A stretch of 64,000 bases of DNA, from contig JBFWYG010000005.1 of the NCBI GenBank assembly GCA_050186725.1, positions 62,001 through 126,000 on the forward strand, read 5' to 3'. Below are positions 1 to 8,030 of this stretch, piece after piece. Both the position numbers and the translations under genes were made by a program. Source of the DNA: JADJYF01 sp050186725 (GTDB lineage: Bacteria > Pseudomonadota > Gammaproteobacteria > Ga0077536). The notes below the pieces were generated by a model, which was not told where the DNA came from, ran no database searches, and saw nothing but the letters and a program-made list of their open reading frames with translations. Position 1 is the first letter of the stretch, and each line of letters starts with the position of its first letter.

Positions 1-368
<368 letters not shown>

Positions 369-575
369 GGCGGCGAGGTCCCGGGCCCAGGACGGCTGGG
401 CAGACGCAAGAGCCGGCCATTGTCGCTCAATCCAGGGCGGGGGCGAAGCCTGGGAGCGGGCGAACCGACTGCGTGCCGGCAGCGCCGGAGATCCTGGCGA
501 GCGCCAGGTCGAAGGCCCGCGGCGAAGTCGCTCACGGCAGGTGACGGCGCCCGAGGGTTGCACGGCGCCGTGAAG

Positions 576-610
576 CGAGCCGGGGCGGCGGTTCGCGCCG
601 CGCCGGCTCG
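576..610 (-). terminator. GC-rich stem-loop after the monooxygenase gene, terminator-like
   Basis: Eight-base arms CGAGCCGG (576-583) and CCGGCTCG (603-610) enclose a second stem GCGGCG/CGCCGC (585-590 and 596-601) around a GTTCG loop, with a single G-G mismatch. It starts 12 bases after the stop of the monooxygenase at 622. No U-run follows on the minus strand, so it may be a Rho-assisted or weak terminator. Nothing else was recognised in the 253-base stretch 369-621, which must also hold any promoter or leader for trpG. Confidence 0.45.
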
Positions 611-621
611 TTGTCCGCGAC

Positions 622-2265
622 TCAGGCCGCGGCCGCGCTCCGCTCGGGCTCGGTGATGAAGCCCTCGTAGCCACTCGCCGCCGCCTTCTGGATGCGCTCG
701 TAGTACATCGGGCCGCCGAGATGCACGGCGAACTGGCGGTGCTTGCCCGGGATGTTCGCGCCCACGTACCAGGACTCGGTCTCAGGGTAGAGCGACATGT
801 TGGCGACCTCCGCCACTTCCTTGCTCCAGGCCAGGTCCACGCCCGGTGCCGGCTCGATGGCGCCGATGCCGTGCTTGCGCATGTGCAGGATGCACTCGCG
901 GATCCAGTCGGTCTGGCGCTCCGCGCCGAGCGGCATGTTGTACAGCACGCAGGGCGACTCGGGGCCATGGATCATGAAGAGGTTCGGCATGCTCGGGATG
1001 GTCAAGCCGAGCCAGGAATTGAAACGGTCCTTCCAGCGCTCGGCCAGCGACACGCCGCCACGGCCGCGCGGGTTGATCTTCTGCAGCGCGCCGGTGATCG
1101 CGTCGAAGCCGGTGGCGAAGATCAGCATGTCGAGCGGATGCTCGCCGCTCTCGGTGCGCACGCCGGTGGGCGTGATCTCGACGATGGGGTCTTCGCGCAG
1201 ATCGACCAGGCTGACGTTGTCACGATTGAAGGCGTCGTAGTAGCCCTCGTCCATGACCTGGCGCTTGGTGGCGATGAGATAGCTCGGCATGAGCTTACGC
1301 GCGACTTCGGGGTCCTTGACGATCTCGCGAATCTTGCCGCGCACGAACTCGGCCAGCCACTCGTTCGACTGCTTGTCGGTCAGGATGTCGCAGTAGGTGG
1401 AGACCAGGATGGGACCCAGGCCGCCCTTCTGCCAGGCGGCTTCGTAGGTCGCGCGGCGCTGCTCGGGCGTGTGTTCACAGGCGCGGATGGTGCTCGGCTC
1501 TTCCGGCGCGCCGATCGGCGTGCGCAGCATGACCTCGCGGAACTTGCCCCAGTTGGCGCGCGCCTCGGCGACCAGCTGCTTGTCGGTCGGCGTGTTGCCG
1601 GCCGGGACGGAGTATTGCGGTGTGCGCTGGAACACCGTCAGGTGCTTGGCCTCGCGCGCCACCACCGGGGTGGACTGGATGCCCGACGAGCCGGTGCCGA
1701 TGATGCCGACCCGCTTGCCGGCGAAAGACACCTGCTTGTCCGCCGGCCAGCGACCGGTGTGGTAGACCTCGCCCTTGAACGAATCACGGCCGGGGATGTT
1801 CGGCACATGCGCGGCCGACAGCGCGCCCACCGCGCACACCAGGAACTGCGCGCGGGCGCGCTCGCCGGTGCTGAGTTCGACGTCCCAGCGCTGCGCGGCC
1901 TCGTCGTAGGTGGCGCCGGTCACGCGCGTGCCGAGCTGGATGTCACGACGCAGATCGAGACGGTCGGCGACGAAGTTGAGATAGCGCAGCACGGTCGGCT
2001 GGTCGGGCTGCTTCTCCGGCCAGTCGAATTCCTTCAGCAGGTCTTCCGAGAAGGTGTAGCAGTAGAACGGGCCGCCGGGATAGTCGACGCGCGCGCCCGG
2101 GTAGCGGTTCCAGAACCAGGTGCCGCCGACGCCGGTGGCCTCGTCGTAGACGCGGACCTTCAGGCCCTGTTCGCGCAGGGTGTGCAGGGCGTACATGCCG
2201 CCGAAGCCGGCGCCGATGATGACGGCGTCGAGTTCCTGGGTGTTCGATGATGCGTTGCTGGCCAT
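622..2265 (-). CDS. Flavin-containing Baeyer-Villiger-type monooxygenase
   Basis: NADPH- and FAD-dependent monooxygenase, 547 aa, cytoplasmic, expected to insert oxygen next to a ketone carbonyl to give an ester or lactone. Visible motifs: FAD-binding GAGFGG (about residues 18-23), the GTWFWNRYPGARVD stretch typical of cyclohexanone/steroid monooxygenases (48-61), the Baeyer-Villiger fingerprint FKGEVYHTGRW (163-173), and the NADPH-binding GTGSSG (190-195). Length fits type I Baeyer-Villiger enzymes. The ATG at 2265 is chosen over the one at 2298 because GGGAGA lies at suitable spacing before it and the protein then begins close to the FAD fold. It is downstream of an esterase and a CoA-transferase on the same strand, which suggests conversion of ketone to ester, then hydrolysis. 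The substrate cannot be told from sequence. A paralogue lies at 17529. Confidence 0.88.
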   Translation of the reverse strand: MASNASSNTQELDAVIIGAGFGGMYALHTLREQGLKVRVYDEATGVGGTWFWNRYPGARVDYPGGPFYCYTFSEDLLKEFDWPEKQPDQPTVLRYLNFVADRLDLRRDIQLGTRVTGATYDEAAQRWDVELSTGERARAQFLVCAVGALSAAHVPNIPGRDSFKGEVYHTGRWPADKQVSFAGKRVGIIGTGSSGIQSTPVVAREAKHLTVFQRTPQYSVPAGNTPTDKQLVAEARANWGKFREVMLRTPIGAPEEPSTIRACEHTPEQRRATYEAAWQKGGLGPILVSTYCDILTDKQSNEWLAEFVRGKIREIVKDPEVARKLMPSYLIATKRQVMDEGYYDAFNRDNVSLVDLREDPIVEITPTGVRTESGEHPLDMLIFATGFDAITGALQKINPRGRGGVSLAERWKDRFNSWLGLTIPSMPNLFMIHGPESPCVLYNMPLGAERQTDWIRECILHMRKHGIGAIEPAPGVDLAWSKEVAEVANMSLYPETESWYVGANIPGKHRQFAVHLGGPMYYERIQKAAASGYEGFITEPERSAAAA

Positions 2266-2381
2266 GGCGCTGGTCTCCCCGATAGCGACAGTGATCAATG
2301 AATCCCCGGGAGTCTAGGGGCGAGTGCCTGTTCCAGACAATGGTGGGCGGCGGGGAGATCGAAATGGGGGAACGTGCGGGT

Positions 2382-2409
2382 GGGACAGACTCCGGACGGG
2401 GTCTGTCCC
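2382..2409. repeat. Inverted repeat GGGACAGAC...GTCTGTCCC
   Basis: Perfect 9-base arms at 2382-2390 and 2401-2409 around a 10-base loop, in the 155-base spacer between the esterase stop (2421) and the monooxygenase start (2265). The GGGACAGACxCC core resembles REP-like palindromes scattered in many gammaproteobacterial genomes, from memory. It could also act as a terminator after the esterase, but there is no T-run on either side. Only one copy was seen in this window. Confidence 0.5.
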
Positions 2410-2420
2410 TTCAAGTCCTC

Positions 2421-3314
2421 TCAAGCCCCCCACTGCCCCCGCAGGTAGGCGCCCACCCGCGCGATGGCTTCGCGGCCCTCGGGCAGCATGGGATGGAAGG
2501 CATGCCAGACGTGGATCATGTCGTCCCACACCTCGAGCGTGCTGTCGACGCCGGCCGAACGCGCGGCCTGGTCCAGCACCAGCGCGTCGTCCAGCAGCAC
2601 TTCGTCCCGCCCGACATGGATCAGGAGCGGCGGCAGGCCGGCGAGATCGGCGCGGTTGGGCGATGCCAGGGGTGACTCGGGATCGGCGCCGCCGAGGTAG
2701 AGCCCGGCCATGAAGCGCACATCGGCCGGCGGGATCATGGGATCAGCGGCCGCGCGGTAGTGGTAGGACGCGTTGCTGCAGGCCAGATCCGACCAGGGGC
2801 TGATGCACACCGCGCAGCGCGGCAAGGGCCGGCCGCGATCCCGCAGCGCCACCAGGGTGGCGGCGGTGAGTCCCCCGCCGGCCGAGTCGCCGGCGATCGC
2901 GAGGCTGGCTGGCGCGTGACCCGCCGCGAGCAGCCAGTCGTAGGCGGCGACCGCGTCCTCCACTGCCGCCGGGAAGGGCGCCTCGGGCGCCAAGCGGTAA
3001 TCGGGCAGGAGCACGGTGGCGCCGCTGGCGCGGGACAGTTCTCCGGCCAGCGAGCGGTGCGTGTTGGGCGAGCCCATCACGTAGCCGCCGCCGTGCAGGT
3101 AGAGCAGCACCCGTTCCGCCGAGGCCTCCGGCGCCCGCAGGCGCTCGGCGGGCCGACCGCCCGCGGTGAGCGTCTCGACCGCAACATCTTCGGCTACCCG
3201 GAAGGCGAGCTTTTCCATCAGCGCGCGGCGTTCGGCGAGCGGCGTCGCGGCGCCGGGCGGCAGCGCCTTCTGTCGGAGCAAGCCTTTGATCTTGGTAATT
3301 TCTGCGCTGGCCAT
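2421..3314 (-). CDS. Alpha/beta hydrolase, hormone-sensitive-lipase (GDXG) family esterase
   Basis: Carboxylic-ester hydrolase of 297 aa, probably cytoplasmic as no signal peptide is visible. The oxyanion-hole motif HGGG (74-77), the nucleophile elbow GDSAG with Ser144, and DxxH-type residues Asp237 (GRDEVLLDD) and His268 (DMIHVW) form the complete expected triad. Length is usual for bacterial HSL esterases. The start has a strong Shine-Dalgarno, GAAAGGAGG, just upstream. It lies between the CoA-transferase and the Baeyer-Villiger-type monooxygenase on the same strand, so hydrolysis of the ester or lactone made by the monooxygenase is an attractive inferred role. General detoxifying esterase is the alternative. 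Confidence 0.88.
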   Translation of the reverse strand: MASAEITKIKGLLRQKALPPGAATPLAERRALMEKLAFRVAEDVAVETLTAGGRPAERLRAPEASAERVLLYLHGGGYVMGSPNTHRSLAGELSRASGATVLLPDYRLAPEAPFPAAVEDAVAAYDWLLAAGHAPASLAIAGDSAGGGLTAATLVALRDRGRPLPRCAVCISPWSDLACSNASYHYRAAADPMIPPADVRFMAGLYLGGADPESPLASPNRADLAGLPPLLIHVGRDEVLLDDALVLDQAARSAGVDSTLEVWDDMIHVWHAFHPMLPEGREAIARVGAYLRGQWGA

Positions 3315-3355
3315 TCGAGCCTCCTTTCAGCGCGGCGGTATGGGCCGCGTCATGT

Positions 3356-4576
3356 TCAGTGCGGTTTTTGCTGCAGCACCTGGGCCGCTTCGAGCGCAGC
3401 AATCTCCTCGTCGGGCAGGCCCAGGAATTCACGCAGCACCTCTGCATTGTGCTGGCCCATGGTGGGTGCGGTCAGCGGCAGGTCGTCGGGAAATTCAGAG
3501 AACTTGAGCGGCATGCCGGGGATCTCGAAGCTGCCTGCCACCGGGTCGGTGATGCGGCGCACCGTGCGTCGCGCCTGGAGATGCGGATGACGCAGCGTCT
3601 CTTCGATGGACAGCACCGGGGAGGCGGGTACCTGGTGGCGATGCAGATGCTCGATGGCGGCGTCGCGCGAAGGAAAGCCGGCGAGCCAGGTCTCGAGCAG
3701 GGTCACCACCTCGTCGCGGTGCGCGAGGCGCCCCGCATCGTTGCCGAACACCGGGTCGTCGACCAGCTCGGGGCGGTCCATTGCTGCGCACAAATCCCGC
3801 CAGTGATGAAGGAAGGCCATGATCACCACCCAGCCCTCGGCCGCGCGGAACACGCCGGCCGGGCAGATGTAGTTCAGGTGCGGTCCGTTGCGGGTCGGCT
3901 TGATCTCCCCGCCGCTGGCGCTCGCCTGGTGCACCGTGACCTCGTGGCAGTGGTAGTACACGTCCAGCAGACCGACGTCGATGTGCTGGCCGCGGCCGGT
4001 GCGATCGCGGTGGCGCAGCGCCGCCAGCACTGCCAGCGCGCCGTGCACGCCGGTGCTGACGTCGCCCATGCCGACCGGCGGGATCTGCGGCGTGCCGCCC
4101 GCTTCGCCAATCAGTGAGGTCACCCCGGAGTAGCCCTGCGCAATGAAGTCGTAGCCGGGCAGATGGGCGAGCGGCCCGCTCTGGCCGAGCGCCGAGACCG
4201 AGCACAGGATGATGTCTTCGCGCAGCAGCTTCAGGCGCTCGTAGCCGAGCCCCATGGCGGCGAAGGTGCCGGGTTTGAAGTTCTCCACCACCACGTCGAC
4301 CTTGGGCACCAGCGCCGCGACCAGCGCCATGCCGCGCGGGTCGCGCATGTCCACGCACAGGCTCTTCTTGCCGAGGTTCTGCTGCACGTAGTAGAGGCTG
4401 CGCTCACCGCGCAGCTTGGACATGCGGCGCGTGAGATCGCCGTTCGGCGCGGACTCGACCTTGATCACGTCGGCGCCCATCTCGGCGAACATGCGGGTGA
4501 CCGTGGGGCCGGCCAGGGCGCGGGTGAAGTCCAGCACCTTGAGGCCCGTCAGCACGTGTTCGAATGGTCCGGCCAA
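3356..4576 (-). CDS. CaiB/BaiF family (class III) CoA-transferase
   Basis: Protein of 406 aa of the family that moves CoA between carboxylic acids, or in some members racemises 2-methylacyl-CoA (AMACR). Seen: the N-terminal GLKVLDFTRALAGPTVTRMF segment, GADVIKVE (35-41), NLGKKSLCVDMRDP (68-80), and GMGDVSTGVHGA around Asp172, which lines up with the catalytic aspartate of formyl-CoA transferase. The gene is the first in a same-strand set with the esterase and the monooxygenase, consistent with activating an acid product for beta-oxidation; this is inference. The substrate is not predictable. Its 5' flank (4577-4744) runs into an assembly gap, so upstream partners could be missing. Confidence 0.88.
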   Translation of the reverse strand: MAGPFEHVLTGLKVLDFTRALAGPTVTRMFAEMGADVIKVESAPNGDLTRRMSKLRGERSLYYVQQNLGKKSLCVDMRDPRGMALVAALVPKVDVVVENFKPGTFAAMGLGYERLKLLREDIILCSVSALGQSGPLAHLPGYDFIAQGYSGVTSLIGEAGGTPQIPPVGMGDVSTGVHGALAVLAALRHRDRTGRGQHIDVGLLDVYYHCHEVTVHQASASGGEIKPTRNGPHLNYICPAGVFRAAEGWVVIMAFLHHWRDLCAAMDRPELVDDPVFGNDAGRLAHRDEVVTLLETWLAGFPSRDAAIEHLHRHQVPASPVLSIEETLRHPHLQARRTVRRITDPVAGSFEIPGMPLKFSEFPDDLPLTAPTMGQHNAEVLREFLGLPDEEIAALEAAQVLQQKPH

Positions 4577-4744
4577 GGGCGTCTCCTCGTCGGCGTGGGC
4601 GCGCGTTGGAAACTAGCACGGCCTCAGCGGGGCCGCCTACGTCACTTGCAGGGTAGTCAGCCCGCCCCCGACCGGCCGCGCGGCGTTGCCAGCCCGCGAC
4701 CCACGGGGCTAGCATTCCCACACCTGCGACATCGCGTCGCAACC

Positions 4745-4844
4745 NNNNNNNNNNNNNNNNNNNNNNNNNNNNNNNNNNNNNNNNNNNNNNNNNNNNNNNN
4801 NNNNNNNNNNNNNNNNNNNNNNNNNNNNNNNNNNNNNNNNNNNN
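4745..4844. other. Assembly gap (100 Ns)
   Basis: Run of exactly 100 Ns, a scaffolding placeholder of unknown true length. It removes the 5' end of the linalool dehydratase/isomerase-like gene and part of the divergent regulatory region shared with the CoA-transferase gene. Confidence 0.99.
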
Positions 4845-6479
4845 GTGTGGCTGGGCTCGGCGCTGATTGCCGGCTTCATGGCCGGCGATGCCGTGTGGGC
4901 GCCGGCGCCCTGGCTCGCGCCGCTCGCCGCGGCCGGCACCTGGCTCTACTTCTATCGCTGGGAGCAGCAGCGCCGCGCGGCCGATCGCGAGCGCTTCGTC
5001 GCGCGCCAGGGCTTCTACGCCGAGTCGCGTGCCGAAGTGGAGGCACGCGCGGCGGTCGAACCCGCTGCCGGCACGCGCGAGCTCGACCCGGCCCAGCTCG
5101 GCGCGCTGCGCTACTCGCTCGACCGCGCGCTGCAGCCGGTCGGCCAGTTCCGCGGCTATACCGTCATCGACCAGTTCCAGCCGGCGGCGCTGCGCTACCA
5201 GATCAACCACCTGTGCTACGGCCTGTCGCTGGCGCAGAGCCAGTACACGCCGAACTTCACCGGCTACCTGTCCAAGGCGCAGCGCAATCTGATCGAAACC
5301 TACCTGTGCCCGCGGGTGTGGGACTACTGGGTGCTGGAGTCGATGTGGGGGCACTTCAACTTCAGCAACTTCGATCCGGCGGCCAAGGACAATGTCATGC
5401 TGACCGGTTACTACGGCATGCAGGTCAACGCCTACATGCTGGCGAGCGGGGATCGCCGCTACGCCGAGCCGGGCAGCCTGACGTTCCGCCTGAACGAGCG
5501 CACCGCCTTTCCGCACGACGCGCACAGCATCGCGAAATCGGTACTCGACAACTTCAACCGCTCGGACTTCTGCCTCTTTCCCTGCGAGCCAAACTGGGTC
5601 TATCCGGTGTGCAACATGTACGGCATGGGCGCGCTCGCGTCCCACGACGCGGTGTTCGGCAGCCGCCACGCGCCTAGCGTGCTGCCGCGCTGGATGGATT
5701 CCCTGGAGCGCGAGTTCACCGACGAGAAGGGCTCCATCGTCGGCCTGCGCTCCTACTGGACCGGTCACGACGTCGGCATCTTTAACAGCGAAGCGGGCTT
5801 CGCCTTCTACGCCAACATCTCCTCGCCCGCGCTCGGTCGTCGGCTGTGGGCGGTGGGGCGCAAGGAGCTGTCGTTCTGCATCGCCGACGACGGCCACGGC
5901 CGACCGCGTCTGACTTTCCCGAGCGGCGCGCTGACCTTCCTCGACACCATCGATGTCGGCCACTACAAGAAGGGCATGCTGTTCGCCTACGCGGCGGTGG
6001 CGATGAGCGCGCGCGAGTTCGGTGACGACGAACTGGCCGAGGCGGCGCTCCATTCCATGGACCTCGACTGCGGTCTGCAGAACATCGACGGCGCCGCGAC
6101 CTACACCACCGGCTCGGGTCTCGCCAACGCCTGGTCGGTGGAGGCGCGCATCATGCGCACCGGCGACTACCGCAACACCTTCACCAAGGGTCCGGCGGAG
6201 GAGACGCGCAACGGCCCGCTGCTGGCCGAGGCGAGCTATCCCGAGGTGCTGGTCGCCAAGGCCTACAGCCACGGCGACGATCTCGAACTGGTGCTGTATC
6301 CCGGCCGCGCCGACGGTCGCCAGGCGCTCGGTCTCGCGCGTCTGAAACCCGGGCAGCGTTACGCGCTGCGCGGCGGGTCGGCGCAGGAAGTCTTTGAGGC
6401 CGATGCGCGCGGCGAGGCGAAGTTGAGCGTGGAACTGCACGGGCGCACGGCGCTGCGGGTGGCGCCGGTGAGCGCGTGA
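4845..6479 (+). CDS. Linalool dehydratase/isomerase-like protein, 5' end missing
   Basis: 544 visible residues, opening directly at the gap, so the true start is lost. The first 45 residues contain two hydrophobic stretches and a short loop, suggesting a membrane anchor. The body has the aromatic-rich helices of an (alpha/alpha)6 barrel: TPNFTGYLSKAQRNLIETYL, VWDYWVLESMWGHFNFSNFD, DNVMLTGYYGMQVNAYMLASGD, and the stretch FPCEPNWVYPVCN, where two cysteines are nine apart as in the Cys171/Cys180 pair of Castellaniella linalool dehydratase-isomerase. That enzyme interconverts linalool, geraniol and myrcene. Family assignment is by remembered motif pattern, not alignment. The gene converges on gph and is divergent from the CoA-transferase. 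Real substrate may be another terpenoid or tertiary alcohol. Confidence 0.75.
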   Translation: MWLGSALIAGFMAGDAVWAPAPWLAPLAAAGTWLYFYRWEQQRRAADRERFVARQGFYAESRAEVEARAAVEPAAGTRELDPAQLGALRYSLDRALQPVGQFRGYTVIDQFQPAALRYQINHLCYGLSLAQSQYTPNFTGYLSKAQRNLIETYLCPRVWDYWVLESMWGHFNFSNFDPAAKDNVMLTGYYGMQVNAYMLASGDRRYAEPGSLTFRLNERTAFPHDAHSIAKSVLDNFNRSDFCLFPCEPNWVYPVCNMYGMGALASHDAVFGSRHAPSVLPRWMDSLEREFTDEKGSIVGLRSYWTGHDVGIFNSEAGFAFYANISSPALGRRLWAVGRKELSFCIADDGHGRPRLTFPSGALTFLDTIDVGHYKKGMLFAYAAVAMSAREFGDDELAEAALHSMDLDCGLQNIDGAATYTTGSGLANAWSVEARIMRTGDYRNTFTKGPAEETRNGPLLAEASYPEVLVAKAYSHGDDLELVLYPGRADGRQALGLARLKPGQRYALRGGSAQEVFEADARGEAKLSVELHGRTALRVAPVSA

Positions 6480-6504
6480 CAGCCCATTCTTGACGACGCC
6501 ACCA

Positions 6505-6581
6505 CTGTAGGGCCGGTTTCAACCGGCCATGGACGGCGCTCGATTCACGCCCTGCATGGCCGGTTGAAACCGGCCCTACAG
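6505..6581. repeat. REP-like element: perfect 27-base inverted repeat
   Basis: Arms 6505-6531 and 6555-6581 are exact reverse complements, separated by 23 bases. Each arm is itself a small palindrome built on GTAGGGCCGGTTTCAACC, i.e. GGCCGGTT/AACCGGCC around TC. The GTAGG head followed by a palindromic GC stem is the shape of REP sequences mobilised by RAYT (TnpA-REP) transposases in Pseudomonas and Stenotrophomonas; two inverted copies form a BIME-like unit. The right arm overlaps the end of gph and supplies its TAG stop (6576-6578). It may also act as a bidirectional terminator between the convergent genes. No RAYT gene is in the window. Confidence 0.8.
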
Positions 6582-7244
6582 GATCTCGAGCAGCTCCCGG
6601 AAATCGTCGATCACCCGCTCGGCGCCGGCGGCGCCGAGATCCGCGCCGCCGTGATAGCCGAAGCTCACGCAGATGGCGCGCACGCCCGCGTTCTGCGCGG
6701 CGTGCAGATCGGCCAGCGAATCGCCCACCATCACCACTTTCTCGAGCGGCGCGCCGACCTGCGCGGCGGCGTGCAGCAGCGGCGCCGGATCGGGTTTCTT
6801 GGTCGGCAGGCTGTCGCCGCTCAAGGTCACGGCGAAGTGATGCGCGATGCCGGCCTGCTCGAGCAGGGGCTCGGTGAAACGTGCCGGCTTGTTGGTCACC
6901 ACGCCGAGCGCCCAACCGCGCGCGCTGAGCGTCGCGAGCACCTCGGCGACGCCGGGAAAGAGCTGGGTGCGCTGGTAGACCCGCGGCTGGTAGGCGTCGA
7001 CGAACTGCGCGTAGGCGGTCGCGTGCAGCGCGGGCTCGGCGTCGTGGTCGCGGGTGCCGGTGAGCGCGCGATGCATGAGCCGCACCGCGCCGTTGCCGAT
7101 CATGCCGCGCACCTCGGCCTCGCCGAGCGGTGCGCGCCCGACCGCGGCGAGCGCGAGGTCGACCGCGTCGGCGATGTCGGGCGCGGAATCGACCAGCGTC
7201 CCGTCCAGGTCGAACAGCGCGAGGCCGCCGCCCGCGGTGCTCAT
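6576..7244 (-). CDS. gph: Phosphoglycolate phosphatase (HAD superfamily)
   Basis: Hydrolyses 2-phosphoglycolate, a by-product of oxidative DNA-end repair and of oxygenation reactions. 222 aa. HAD motif I is LFDLDGTLVDS (Asp12 nucleophile, Asp14), motif II VVTNKPA, motif III Lys in TKKPDP, motif IV GDSLADLHAA. The cap region PDIADAVDLALAAVGR fits the Gph type. Its ATG overlaps the rpe stop by four bases, so the two are translationally coupled, as in many gammaproteobacteria. The last codons (DDFRELLEIL) and the stop fall inside or at the edge of the REP-like inverted repeat, suggesting that repeat insertion has reshaped the C-terminus slightly. Confidence 0.92.
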   Translation of the reverse strand: MSTAGGGLALFDLDGTLVDSAPDIADAVDLALAAVGRAPLGEAEVRGMIGNGAVRLMHRALTGTRDHDAEPALHATAYAQFVDAYQPRVYQRTQLFPGVAEVLATLSARGWALGVVTNKPARFTEPLLEQAGIAHHFAVTLSGDSLPTKKPDPAPLLHAAAQVGAPLEKVVMVGDSLADLHAAQNAGVRAICVSFGYHGGADLGAAGAERVIDDFRELLEIL

Positions 7245-7915
7245 GCCGCCGCCGCGATCGCGGCGCGCATCGCGCTGATGGTGGCGCGGTAGTCCGGCTT
7301 GCCGAAGATCGCCGAGCCCGCGACGAAGGTGTCGGCGCCGGCCGCGGCGATGGCGCCGATGTTGTCGGTCTTCACCCCGCCGTCGATCTCGAGGCGTATC
7401 GGCAGGCCCGACGCGTCGATGCGTGCGCGCGCCTCGCGCAGCTTGTCCAGCGCCGAGGGAATGAAGGCCTGGCCGCCGAAGCCGGGGTTGACCGACATCA
7501 GCAGCACCATGTCGAGCTTGTCCATCACGTAGTCGAGATAGCTCAAGGGCGTGGCGGGGTTGAACACCAGGCCGGCCTTCACGCCTCGTTCGCGCACCAG
7601 CTGCAGGCTGCGATCGATGTGCGGACTCGCTTCCGGGTGGAAGGTGATGTAATCGGCGCCGGCGTCGGCGAACTCGCCGATCAGGCGATCCACCGGCGAC
7701 ACCATCAGGTGCACGTCGATGGGTGCCTTGATGCCGTAGTCGCGCAGCGCCTTGCACACCAGCGGCCCGATGGTCAGGTTGGGCACGAAGTGGTTGTCCA
7801 TCACGTCGAAGTGGATGAGATCCGCGCCGGCGTCGAGCACCGCCACGCATTCCTCGCCCAGGCGGGCGAAGTCGGCCGAGAGGATGGAGGGAGCGATGGC
7901 GGCATCGAATTTCAT
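7241..7915 (-). CDS. rpe: Ribulose-phosphate 3-epimerase
   Basis: Interconverts D-ribulose 5-phosphate and D-xylulose 5-phosphate in the pentose phosphate pathway. 224 aa, single TIM barrel. Seen: IAPSILSADFARLG (substrate Ser), HFDVMDNHFVPNLTIGP with the metal-binding His and catalytic Asp, DVHLMV, MSVNPGFGGQAFI and EIDGGVKTDN with the second catalytic Asp. The start at 7915 is preferred over 7948 because family members begin just before IAPSILSAD. First gene of the rpe-gph pair, and divergent from the DUF3530-like gene, so its promoter must lie in 7916-8030. Confidence 0.95.
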   Translation of the reverse strand: MKFDAAIAPSILSADFARLGEECVAVLDAGADLIHFDVMDNHFVPNLTIGPLVCKALRDYGIKAPIDVHLMVSPVDRLIGEFADAGADYITFHPEASPHIDRSLQLVRERGVKAGLVFNPATPLSYLDYVMDKLDMVLLMSVNPGFGGQAFIPSALDKLREARARIDASGLPIRLEIDGGVKTDNIGAIAAAGADTFVAGSAIFGKPDYRATISAMRAAIAAAA

Positions 7916-8030
7916 CGCGGAGATCACTCGCGTAGCTGGGCCGCGCACTCTAACCCATCACCCCGCGCGCACCTATCCGCACAATCCCGCAGGTTCAGGC
8001 CCCCGCGCGCGCCGGCCGCTATCCTCGCTC

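Noticed and set aside
4404..6440. Long minus-strand open frame across the first assembly gap
   Set aside because: It crosses unknown sequence and lies opposite both the CoA-transferase start region and the linalool dehydratase/isomerase-like gene; no domain seen.
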